DNA of 64,000 bases. Source: Lachnospiraceae bacterium. Its GTDB lineage: Bacteria > Bacillota > Clostridia > Lachnospirales > Lachnospiraceae. Shown here piece after piece: positions 51,906-59,060 of the stretch. The notes beneath the pieces were generated by a model that was not told the origin of the DNA, made no database searches, and was given only the letters and a program-made list of their open reading frames with translations. Every line of letters begins with the position of its first letter. Within the stretch, counting starts at the first letter, position 1. The translations under genes were made by a program, and so were the position numbers. Location: assembly GCA_910576335.1 (NCBI GenBank), contig CAJTIU010000020.1, forward strand, positions 1-64,000. Reading direction: 5' to 3'.

Positions 51906-52053
51906 GTTACTGTTCACAGGTCAGGAATGCGCTGAACTGCGCATTCCGTAAGAACATGATTCAAGTGTGAGGGGCGGCTTTTGCGTAGCAAAACTCGGAA
52001 TGCCGCCCCGAATCGTTATTATGAGCGGACGGTTAGTCCGTGAATAGTAACTT
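51906..52053. repeat. Full copy (2) of the TTACTGTTCAC structured repeat
   Basis: This 148-bp element starts with GTTACTGTTCAC and ends with GTGAATAGTAACTT. Stem 1 is GGAATGCGC (51924-51932) with GCGCATTCC (51939-51947). The linker GTAAGAAnnTGATTCAnGTGTGAG matches copy 1. Stem 2 is GGGGCGGC (51971-51978) with GCCGCCCC (52002-52009) and encloses TTTTGC-GTA-GCAAAA. Stem sequences differ from copy 1 while pairing is kept. Confidence 0.78.
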
Positions 52054-52077
52054 ATAATGCTTTACGAGGTGATTTAT

Positions 52078-52968
52078 ATGATTGAGGTATTATTTGGCGA
52101 GAGCGAAGCCGGCTCTATGAAGGCTGCAAAAAATAAATTTGTGGCAGGCACTGTAAACGGCCCTGTATCTGTATGGGTGGCAGGGAAAAAGACACCGCCC
52201 AGGAAACCTTTTGCCGGCTGGATCGAGGGAACACCGGATGAAGTCATCTGTCTTGGATTCATGATGGATATAGGCAGTATTAAAGAGCCAATGGACAGCC
52301 CATACCGCAAAGAGCTGATCGGCTCCATGTATGCACAAAATCAGTGGGAACAGGATGAAGAGACTATTAAAGAACTAAAAAATGCAGGAGACGCATATGT
52401 AAACGAGTTATACCGGCTGAAAAGATTTCTGGACAGCGGAGAATCTGTCCGGATCTGGTACAGCGACGCCCCCTATTCAAGATGCGGCTTATACAGCCTG
52501 TGTCATATATTAAAGGACTATGAAAATAAGATATCAGCAGTAAAGCTTCCAGAGTACATAGTCTGGGATACAAATATTGTTTCTTATCAAAGCTGGAATG
52601 AAGTTTCTGCAGAAGAATTTGCCGGATTCTTACCTCATGAAAGATCTCTTTCAAAAGAAGAGGTTCGTATGTACAACACGCTATGGGGTATTCTGGCTGA
52701 AGAAAACAGCCCTCTTCGAGCCATAGTGAATAACAGGCTTCTCAGTGTTCCGGAAGATTTCTACGATTTTCTAATCTGGGAAAGGCTGACCAGTGCGCCA
52801 TTAAAAGAAGCCCGGCTGATTGGAGACATTCTCGGCCAGTCACAGCTCGGCGTCGGGGACTGGTGGTATGCCCGGAGAATTGAACATTATATCAGACAGG
52901 GAAAAATCCGCGTTGTTGAAGATTCAAAGAGCACATATGCGCGGACAATATGCCTGAACACAATATAA
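52078..52968 (+). CDS. DUF1835/DUF3658-type protein
   Basis: This protein of about 296 residues begins MIEVLFGESEAGSMKAAK, the start of DUF1835. It continues with VRIWYSDAPYSRCGLYSLC, and its C-terminal part reads LLSVPEDFYDFLIWERL and ARLIGDILGQSQLGVGDWWYARRI, the DUF3658 type. The function of the family is unknown. ATG 52078 follows GAGGTGATTTAT; an ATG seven codons earlier lacks a site. The repeat copy just upstream forms its leader. Confidence 0.85.
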   Translation: MIEVLFGESEAGSMKAAKNKFVAGTVNGPVSVWVAGKKTPPRKPFAGWIEGTPDEVICLGFMMDIGSIKEPMDSPYRKELIGSMYAQNQWEQDEETIKELKNAGDAYVNELYRLKRFLDSGESVRIWYSDAPYSRCGLYSLCHILKDYENKISAVKLPEYIVWDTNIVSYQSWNEVSAEEFAGFLPHERSLSKEEVRMYNTLWGILAEENSPLRAIVNNRLLSVPEDFYDFLIWERLTSAPLKEARLIGDILGQSQLGVGDWWYARRIEHYIRQGKIRVVEDSKSTYARTICLNTI

Positions 52969-52989
52969 GACCGGAACTTCCGAAAGCAT

Positions 52990-53010
52990 CAGGGGGCTAA
53001 AATCCCCCTG
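52990..53010. terminator. Hairpin between convergent genes
   Basis: CAGGGGG and CCCCCTG pair around a 7-nt loop, between the DUF1835 gene and the small membrane protein gene. No long T run is present, so termination is likely but weak. Confidence 0.5.
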
Positions 53011-53011
53011 G

Positions 53012-53269
53012 TCAAAACTCCCCATCCTTCTCATCTAGATCCTCATCCTCTTTCTCCTGCCGGCCTTCCAGAAACCCCTTCTTCACCCCGACAACAATCA
53101 TAATCACCGCAGCAGCCACAAATACAATCATAGAAATAATTATAATAATCTTCTCATTGCCCACGCCATTCGGCAAGCCTTTAAAAAGGCCATACGCTGT
53201 ATGAAGCAGATAAAGGCCCGCCAGGACATAAATTGTATACCGGAACCGGTTTCTTGAATTATCATCCAT
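53012..53269 (-). CDS. Small two-helix membrane protein
   Basis: This 85-residue protein has two membrane helices (YTIYVLAGLYLLHTAYGLF and IIIIISMIVFVAAAVIMIVV) and an acidic tail (EKEDEDLDEKDGEF). ATG 53269 follows AAAGGAG. The longer open frame to 53422 runs through a REP element and is rejected. The function is unknown; similar small proteins are common in Lachnospiraceae. Confidence 0.75.
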   Translation of the reverse strand: MDDNSRNRFRYTIYVLAGLYLLHTAYGLFKGLPNGVGNEKIIIIISMIVFVAAAVIMIVVGVKKGFLEGRQEKEDEDLDEKDGEF

Positions 53270-53281
53270 ACTGTTCTCCTT

Positions 53282-53340
53282 TTGGGGACGGGGCATTTTT
53301 AAAAATGCCCCGTCCCAGATTAAAAATGACCTGTCCCTTT
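53282..53340. repeat. REP-like palindrome with third arm (copy i)
   Basis: The palindrome TTGGGGACGGGGCATTTTT/complement (53282-53317) is followed by a third half-arm AAAAATGACCTGTCCC. It lies between the rpiB stop and the small membrane protein start. Confidence 0.9.
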
Positions 53341-53787
53341 TTAGCAGGGCCTGTCCTCTATTGCCATAATCATATCTACCCTTGTCTGGTGTCTTCCGCC
53401 CATGAATTCTGCATTCAGCCACTCATCAATGATCATCTTCGCCATCTCAATGCCTATCACACGAGCCCCGAATGCCAGGACGTTCGTATTATTGTGCTGT
53501 CTTGAAAGCTTTGCGGAATAGGGCTCGGAACACACGACTGCCCTTACTCCTTTCACCTTATTTGCCGCAAGGGAGATTCCCACGCCTGTACCGCAGATCA
53601 AGATTCCAAGATCCACTTCTCTAGACACAACCGCGCGTCCGACCTTTTCACCATACTCTGGGTAATTGCAGCTCACTGGTTCATCTGTTCCGTAGTTTAC
53701 AACCTCAATCCCCTTTTCCTTCAGATATGTTACAACATCATTTTTCATCTCTATCGCTGCATGGTCATTTCCAATACCTATTCTCAT
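53341..53787 (-). CDS. rpiB: RpiB/LacAB-family sugar-phosphate isomerase
   Basis: This 148-residue enzyme interconverts ribose 5-phosphate and ribulose 5-phosphate (or a related hexose phosphate). It has the N-terminal IGNDHAAIEMKNDV, the catalytic Cys and phosphate-binding ICGTGVGISLAANKVKGVRA, and EPYSAKLSRQHNNTNVLAFGAR. These are RpiB hallmarks, and the length is typical. It is a single gene with its own site; its C-terminus abuts the REP third arm. Confidence 0.93.
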   Translation of the reverse strand: MRIGIGNDHAAIEMKNDVVTYLKEKGIEVVNYGTDEPVSCNYPEYGEKVGRAVVSREVDLGILICGTGVGISLAANKVKGVRAVVCSEPYSAKLSRQHNNTNVLAFGARVIGIEMAKMIIDEWLNAEFMGGRHQTRVDMIMAIEDRPC

Positions 53788-53896
53788 ATTATTTCTCCTT
53801 TTTTTTATTTCCTTTTTATATTATAATAGGTAAGTATACGAAGTGCAACCCGGCATTGCAAAAAGATTTAGATGAAAAACGAAAGGAGATTAATTC

Positions 53897-54679
53897 ATGA
53901 TAAAATATATTGCAAGCGACCTTGACGGTACATTACTGCAGGGCGGTGCCCAGATGCCTGACCCGGCAATTTTTGACCTCATCCTGGAATTAAAAAAGAA
54001 AGGGATCTTGTTTGTTGCTGCCAGCGGGCGCCCTTACAAGAACCTCCGCCTTCTATTTGAGCCGGTAAAGGATGACATTGCCTATGTGGCGGAGAATGGC
54101 TCGCTGTGCGTCTACAAGGATGAGGTTATTGCAAAAGGACACATCGAACGGGAGCTAGGGCTTTCCATAATAGAGGCCGGCAAAAAATACGAAGGCTGCC
54201 GCCCGCTCCTGTCCTGCGAGACAGATATTTTCACCGACTCCACAGACGAAGCGTATATAAAACATGTACGAGAGGTGCTTCACTATGATCTTAAAACCGT
54301 TCCCGATCTCCTCGAGATACAGAATCCTTTCCTTAAGCTCGCGATGTGCGACTTTAAAGGCACTGACGCGATCGGAGAATATTTTAAAAAACTCTTTTCT
54401 TCTGAGATTAAGATTGTAACCTCCGGCAATATCTGGATAGACTTTATTGCCCCGGACGCAAATAAGGGGTCTTCCCTAGAAGCCCTTCTGAAGCGCCTCC
54501 ACATCTCACCAGAAGACGGGATCGCATTCGGGGATCAGTACAATGATGTGGAGATGTTAGAACTTGCAGGCACCAGCTATGCGATGTCAAATGCAGCGCC
54601 CGGAATTGCATACTATGCGGATTATGTAACCGCCTCCGTACCAGAAGTCCTCGAAGACGTGCTGTCCCAGCTCATTTAA
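53897..54679 (+). CDS. Cof-type HAD-family phosphatase
   Basis: This 260-residue protein has HAD motif I DLDGTLL with nucleophile Asp (about residues 8-14), motif II VAASGRP and a C2 cap domain. Motif IV is IAFGDQYNDVEML, and ANKGSSLEALLKRL holds the motif III Lys. Cof-type enzymes dephosphorylate sugar phosphates and cofactors such as FMN or PLP. The substrate is not predictable. AAAGGAGATTAATTC precedes ATG 53897. Confidence 0.92.
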   Translation: MIKYIASDLDGTLLQGGAQMPDPAIFDLILELKKKGILFVAASGRPYKNLRLLFEPVKDDIAYVAENGSLCVYKDEVIAKGHIERELGLSIIEAGKKYEGCRPLLSCETDIFTDSTDEAYIKHVREVLHYDLKTVPDLLEIQNPFLKLAMCDFKGTDAIGEYFKKLFSSEIKIVTSGNIWIDFIAPDANKGSSLEALLKRLHISPEDGIAFGDQYNDVEMLELAGTSYAMSNAAPGIAYYADYVTASVPEVLEDVLSQLI

Positions 54680-54758
54680 AAGTCGCTTTCAGAGAGAAGC
54701 AGATGCTGGAAGCCGCCATTCTACCGGCCTGGATGCCGTGCAGCGGGGTGTACGGCCC

Positions 54759-54820
54759 GTTGCTATTCACGGCTCAGTAATGCGATGAACTGCGCATTCC
54801 TAACTCCGTGAATAATAACC
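54759..54820. repeat. Short copy of the TTACTGTTCAC-type repeat
   Basis: GTTGCTATTCACGG and CCGTGAATAATAACC form the end arms around AATGCGATGAACTGCGCATT, a stem-1-like hairpin. The linker and stem 2 are missing. It fills much of the gap between the HAD gene and the zinc-ribbon gene. Confidence 0.65.
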
Positions 54821-54917
54821 TCCAGCTTCAAATAATTTGACGAAACATGAAAAAAGTAATAAAATGGATGCATATATGTTATAGAAGAATATCTATGGAA
54901 CTGTAGGGAGGATGTTT

Positions 54918-56093
54918 ATGAAATGTCAGTTTTGTAATTCAGAGATTCCGGACGATGCCATGTTTTGTCCGGAATGCGGAAAAGGACAGGAAAAACCACT
55001 GGACACATCTCCGGCAGGTTTCTGCCCGAAATGCGGATGCCCGCTTGAGGCCGGCAGTCTCTTTTGTCCGGAATGCGGCGCCCGGACAGATGCCGGGCCG
55101 GAAATGCCAAAGTCCGAAGCTCAGTCTGCACCATTTCAGGCGGCAGACACTAACCAGCAGAATGTATCTCCGGGAACGATTCCCCCGGCGCCAGGGATCC
55201 CGCAGCCCAAAGGAAAAGGTCATATTGTGATTCTTGTATTCCTCTTGGTTGCCTTTGCCATCGTCGCATTGGTTGTATATGGAATCAAATCGGTCTTCTT
55301 TCCATCAGAAGAGCCAGACACACCGAATATCGCACTGATTGAAGACTATCTGGATGATACCACGGATCCTCAGCCCGCAAGCGGCAGTGAAGACAACTCA
55401 GAAGTAGATTTATCAGATGTTGACTACAATCTGCTAGAAAATAGCGATCTGACCATGGAGGGTATGGTGAAGACTGCTAAGAGCGGAGGCAAGGTTCTCC
55501 AGTGGAAGAACGAACTGACTTTTTACGGTCAGAATGAATCTGGCGAAAGGATCCTGATGGAGGATGCCACCAGCGCATACATTGACAGCTCCATTCTTCC
55601 GGATGGATTCCTGGATACGGTCAGCGCAAACAATCATATTTCCATCAAAGGCAGTCTGCATTTCAGCGGAAATGACCTGTACATATCTCCGATCTATGTA
55701 TATGATTCTGATGGAAATGATATGGTTGCGGCATTCCTTGATACGAAGTCAAAGGCTGCTGGCAGGGCGAACTCCAGTTCCGGCTCTGGCAGGAATTCTG
55801 ATTATGTACTTCCCCAAAGCAACTCCCGCCTTCTTGGCAAATCAGACATCTCCGGGCTGAGCCTGCAGGAGATTAATTATGCAAAAAATGAGATCTATGC
55901 ACGGCACGGACGCCTGTTCAAGTCTGACGAGCTGCAGACCTACTTTAACAGCAAGAGCTGGTACAATGGAACCATTAGTCCAGGCTCATTTAGTGAAAGC
56001 CTTCTTTCCGATGTAGAAAAGAAAAACGTAGAATATTTAAGTGATATCGAATTCGGCATGTCTCCTGGCGGATACCAGTTAGATGCACATTAA
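54918..56093 (+). CDS. Zinc-ribbon membrane protein with C-terminal YARHG domain
   Basis: This protein of about 391 residues has two N-terminal zinc ribbons (CQFCNSEIPDDAMFCPECG, then CPKCGCPLEAGSLFCPECG), a Pro-rich linker and one membrane helix (VILVFLLVAFAIVALVVYGI, about 110-130). Its extracellular domain ends in a YARHG module (INYAKNEIYARHGRLFKSDE) typical of cell-wall-associated proteins. The ribbons are cytoplasmic and the YARHG part outside. ATG 54918 is chosen because GGGAGG lies 6 nt before it. The amidase gene follows after 11 nt, which suggests wall-related work. Confidence 0.85.
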   Translation: MKCQFCNSEIPDDAMFCPECGKGQEKPLDTSPAGFCPKCGCPLEAGSLFCPECGARTDAGPEMPKSEAQSAPFQAADTNQQNVSPGTIPPAPGIPQPKGKGHIVILVFLLVAFAIVALVVYGIKSVFFPSEEPDTPNIALIEDYLDDTTDPQPASGSEDNSEVDLSDVDYNLLENSDLTMEGMVKTAKSGGKVLQWKNELTFYGQNESGERILMEDATSAYIDSSILPDGFLDTVSANNHISIKGSLHFSGNDLYISPIYVYDSDGNDMVAAFLDTKSKAAGRANSSSGSGRNSDYVLPQSNSRLLGKSDISGLSLQEINYAKNEIYARHGRLFKSDELQTYFNSKSWYNGTISPGSFSESLLSDVEKKNVEYLSDIEFGMSPGGYQLDAH

Positions 56094-56104
56094 GGATTAT
56101 AGAC

Positions 56105-57055
56105 ATGATGACAAAACAAATCGTACTACCGATAACCAGGAAAAGACCAGTATTATGGGTCATACTGCCCCTGCTCTGCGTCCTGCTTCTAGCAGGCTGT
56201 CAGGGCAGGGCCGATGAGCCCGAAAAGGAAAAAGCAGAAAAAAAGCAAGAAGAGAAAGAAGTTCTCGTAATCTCCAGTCCCGAGATTGAGACCAAAGAAA
56301 CTGAAGACCCGGATGAAAAACCCTCAGCTCAGAAAGAAACTCCGGCAGATTCAGCGCAGCCGGACAAGTCAGCGCAGGCGGATAGGGCTTCAGAAGAGAT
56401 AGCGAATAAGCCCGAAAAAAAGGGAATTCTCATTGCCCTTGACCCGGGACACCAAAGTCCAGATGTAGATATGAGCGCTTCTGAGCCCAATGCTCCCGGA
56501 TCCGATGTAATGAAGATGAAGGCCACAGGGGGGACAAGCGGCCGCTTCACAGGTATCCCGGAATATCAGCTGAATCTCGACATTGCACTCGCAGTGCGCG
56601 ACAAGCTGACAGCCCAGGGGTACGATGTAATCATGACCCGGGAGGACAATGATACTGCCATCAGCAATGCGGAGCGGGCATCCCTCGCAAATGAGAAAGG
56701 AGCTGACATTTCTGTTAGGATTCATGCCAACGGAAGTGAGGATTCCAGTTCTAACGGAGCCCTGACACTGATTGGATCCGCGCAGAACCCTTATGTAGGC
56801 CATCTGTATGATGACAGCACACGCCTCGCGAATTCTATTCTGGATGCTTATTGCAGCTCAACTGGCATGCAGAATCTGGGAATCCAGACAAATGATACCA
56901 TGACCGGTATCAACTGGAGCAAGATTCCGGTCGTAATCCTGGAGATGGGTTTCATGACTAATGAACAAGACGACAACAATATGGCGGATGAATCCTACCG
57001 CGAAAAAATGGCAGAAGGAATCACAGCCGGAATTAATGCCTATTATGGACATTAA
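56105..57055 (+). CDS. N-acetylmuramoyl-L-alanine amidase, lipoprotein
   Basis: This 316-residue protein has a signal peptide with lipobox LLLAGCQG (Cys at about 32), a Lys/Glu/Pro-rich linker to about 100 and an Amidase_3 domain. The zinc ligands lie in LIALDPGHQ and NLDIALAVRDKL-adjacent Glu, and DISVRIHANGSED, and the catalytic Glu in VVILEMGFMTNEQDD. It cleaves the bond between MurNAc and L-Ala in peptidoglycan outside the membrane. It probably shares the operon of the YARHG gene. This is an intact amidase, unlike the interrupted one at 9.1/13.9 kb. Confidence 0.92.
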   Translation: MMTKQIVLPITRKRPVLWVILPLLCVLLLAGCQGRADEPEKEKAEKKQEEKEVLVISSPEIETKETEDPDEKPSAQKETPADSAQPDKSAQADRASEEIANKPEKKGILIALDPGHQSPDVDMSASEPNAPGSDVMKMKATGGTSGRFTGIPEYQLNLDIALAVRDKLTAQGYDVIMTREDNDTAISNAERASLANEKGADISVRIHANGSEDSSSNGALTLIGSAQNPYVGHLYDDSTRLANSILDAYCSSTGMQNLGIQTNDTMTGINWSKIPVVILEMGFMTNEQDDNNMADESYREKMAEGITAGINAYYGH

Positions 57056-57062
57056 ATCAAAT

Positions 57063-57231
57063 ACTAGTATAATCCATACTAATTACCGATACGTTTCACG
57101 CAGAATAAATTTTCAGCCTGCAAGGCGGAGGAACGAGGCGCAGCGGTGGCTGCGCCGATTGACGACAACGCGGCAGATGGAAATTTAGACAAGTGAAACG
57201 TACGGTTAATTAGTGTGGGTTATGCTAGTGT
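57063..57231. repeat. Inverted-repeat element (MITE-like or structured)
   Basis: About 37 bp at each end form an imperfect inverted repeat: ACTAGTATAATCCATACTAA...CGATACGTTTCAC on the left and GTGAAACGTACGG...TGTGGGTTATGCTAGT on the right. The GC-rich middle has CAGCCTGCAAGGCGGAGG, a GGCGCAGC/GCTGCGCC hairpin and GGCAGATGGAAATTT, which pairs with AAATTTTC. It contains no ORF. It separates the amidase from the beta-lactamase-fold gene. Confidence 0.7.
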
Positions 57232-57265
57232 ATCCGCATCATTCACAAATCAGGGGAGTATCAAT

Positions 57266-58273
57266 ATGAAGCTGAAAAAATGGATCCCACGGATTCTTCT
57301 AACCACGGTATTACTATGCCTCACAGGATGTGAAAACGAAGAATTCCCGGAAGGCGATAAGCAGGAGGACAACGCTCCAGTAGATAAAAAAGTAGAAGCG
57401 CTTGTTATTAACACAGATGAGCATTCTAATGCAGATAATGTCAAACAGGCAGACAATGTACAAAAGGACAGCCAGGAAACAGATAACAGCAAACAAGATA
57501 CCGGCCAGGAAAAAAGCGAAAACGAACCGGTTTCTCCTGCGTTCCTTGAAGAGCTGAATACACAAATCGAAGATTTTATTAGTGAAGAGCAGGCAAAAGG
57601 AACCTCCGTCTCCGTCTATGCAGAGAATCTGACGACAGGGGACTATACCGTTTCCGGAAGCAGACAGCAGCAGTCTGCAAGCCTGATCAAGCTCTTTATC
57701 GCAGGCTGTGTCTATGAGCAGCCAGATATACTAAAAGCACAGGAAGCCTATGAAAATGAAACCGAAGAGCTAATGCGCCAAATGATTACTATTAGTGACA
57801 ATGATGCCACAAACACACTAATAACCCGGCTTGGCTCTGGCGATGCCGCCGCAGGAATGGCATGCATCAATGAATACTGTAAAAAACACAATTTCCCAGA
57901 TACCCATATGGGACGTCTGATGTTAGACTTTAATGCAGCAGACGACAACTACACCTCCGTCACCGACTGCGGACATTTCCTGTCCGCCATTTACAAAAAA
58001 CAGCTGACCGGATCAGAAAATATTCTTTCCTACATGAAGCAGCAGGAACGGACAGGCAAAATTCCAACCGGCATTCCAGACAGTGTGGAGACCGCCAACA
58101 AAACCGGTGAACTCACAGACGTGGAAAACGACGCTGCAATTATATTCAGCAGCCAGGGGCCCTACACATTATGTGTCATCCTGAACCAACTTGCGGATCC
58201 CGCTGCCGGAAGAACCATGATAACCGGACTTTCTGCCATGGTATACAATTACATGGCAGCCCAGACACAATAA
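57266..58273 (+). CDS. Beta-lactamase-fold serine hydrolase, lipoprotein
   Basis: This protein of about 335 residues has signal peptide and lipobox CLTGCEN (Cys at about 22), an Asp/Gln-rich linker and a class A beta-lactamase-like domain. The serine SASLIK (S-x-x-K), SDN (TISDNDATN) and KTG (NKTGEL) motifs are all present. The Glu of class A enzymes (ExxLN) is not evident; the aligned place reads LDFN. It is therefore more likely a peptidoglycan-acting or unknown hydrolase than a resistance enzyme. ATG 57266 follows GGGGAG. Confidence 0.82.
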   Translation: MKLKKWIPRILLTTVLLCLTGCENEEFPEGDKQEDNAPVDKKVEALVINTDEHSNADNVKQADNVQKDSQETDNSKQDTGQEKSENEPVSPAFLEELNTQIEDFISEEQAKGTSVSVYAENLTTGDYTVSGSRQQQSASLIKLFIAGCVYEQPDILKAQEAYENETEELMRQMITISDNDATNTLITRLGSGDAAAGMACINEYCKKHNFPDTHMGRLMLDFNAADDNYTSVTDCGHFLSAIYKKQLTGSENILSYMKQQERTGKIPTGIPDSVETANKTGELTDVENDAAIIFSSQGPYTLCVILNQLADPAAGRTMITGLSAMVYNYMAAQTQ

Positions 58274-58384
58274 TAACTGCAGCGTCTGAGAAACTGTCAA
58301 AAAATTGCCACATTGGCATCTTCTAAGTTCACAGCAGTTCATTATAAGATTCAAAAAAAGTTATTTTAAGGAGGAACTACACAA

Positions 58385-58990
58385 ATGAAAATTTGTCCAG
58401 GCTGCGGATCAGCGATGGAAGACAGCGCTGCATTCTGCACAAAATGCGGCACAAAATTTAATAACAACTCCGCAGAAAACACGAGCAGCACTGAAAACAC
58501 ACAGAATACAGGCACAGCCGCAGACAGCGGAACAGCCTGCAATCCAAATAACGGTGCATACACCAATGCTGCAAACAACAACCATACAAATCAGGCATAT
58601 AACCAGGCGCCAAATTATCAGAATGGACCGGTATATGTAGCAGACCCATACGACCACACCGCAGAATTCACGGCAAAAGACATTTCCGACAATAAAGTAA
58701 TCGCCATGCTAGTATATCTGTTAGGAACAATGGGAATCATCATCGCCCTGCTCGGCGCCCATTCATCCCCCTATGCAGCATTCCATGTACGGCAGGCGCT
58801 AAAATTCACTGTAATATATGTACTTATGGGAATCATCACCGTATTCCTCTTCTGGACACTCATTGTCCCACTTGCAGCACTCCTCGCGATCCTGGTGCTA
58901 TTTGTCGTCAAGATCATCTGCTTCTTCTCAATCTGCAAGGGCCAGGCAAAGGAGCCTCCGATCATCCGCTCCTTCGGGTTCTTGAGATAA
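58385..58990 (+). CDS. Zinc-ribbon protein with DUF4870-like membrane domain
   Basis: This 201-residue protein has an N-terminal zinc ribbon CPGCGSAMEDSAAFCTKCG, an Asn/Thr/Gln-rich linker (about 25-80) and three membrane helices (MLVYLLGTMGIIIALLG, VIYVLMGIITVFLFWT, LAILVLFVVKIICFF). These are arranged as in DUF4870 proteins. The role is unknown. AAGGAGGAAC precedes ATG 58385. It is the last gene of the plus-strand cell-envelope group before a REP element. Confidence 0.85.
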   Translation: MKICPGCGSAMEDSAAFCTKCGTKFNNNSAENTSSTENTQNTGTAADSGTACNPNNGAYTNAANNNHTNQAYNQAPNYQNGPVYVADPYDHTAEFTAKDISDNKVIAMLVYLLGTMGIIIALLGAHSSPYAAFHVRQALKFTVIYVLMGIITVFLFWTLIVPLAALLAILVLFVVKIICFFSICKGQAKEPPIIRSFGFLR

Positions 58991-58998
58991 GCTGGTAA

Positions 58999-59060
58999 GT
59001 TTGGGACGGGGCATTTTTAAAAATGCCCCGTCCCAAATTAAAAATGCCCTGTCCCCAACT
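58999..59060. repeat. REP-like palindrome with third arm (copy j)
   Basis: The palindrome GTTTGGGACGGGGCATTTTT/complement (58999-59036) is followed by a half-arm AAAATGCCCTGTCCCCAACT. The opposing PfkB gene stops in the half-arm at 59040-59038 and takes its last residues from it. Confidence 0.9.

Noticed and set aside
53270-53422. N-terminal extension of the small membrane protein through the REP element
   Set aside because: The extension is translated repeat sequence; ATG 53269 has a good ribosome binding site.
57266-58273. The beta-lactamase-fold protein as a resistance beta-lactamase
   Set aside because: The Glu of the class A ExxLN motif is not seen, and the gene sits among wall enzymes.
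14027-59060. The repeated GGGGACGGGG sequence as a CRISPR array
   Set aside because: Copies are kilobases apart, palindromic to the centre and without spacers.
14027-59060. A RAYT transposase for the REP-like family within the window
   Set aside because: No gene here resembles an IS200/RAYT protein.
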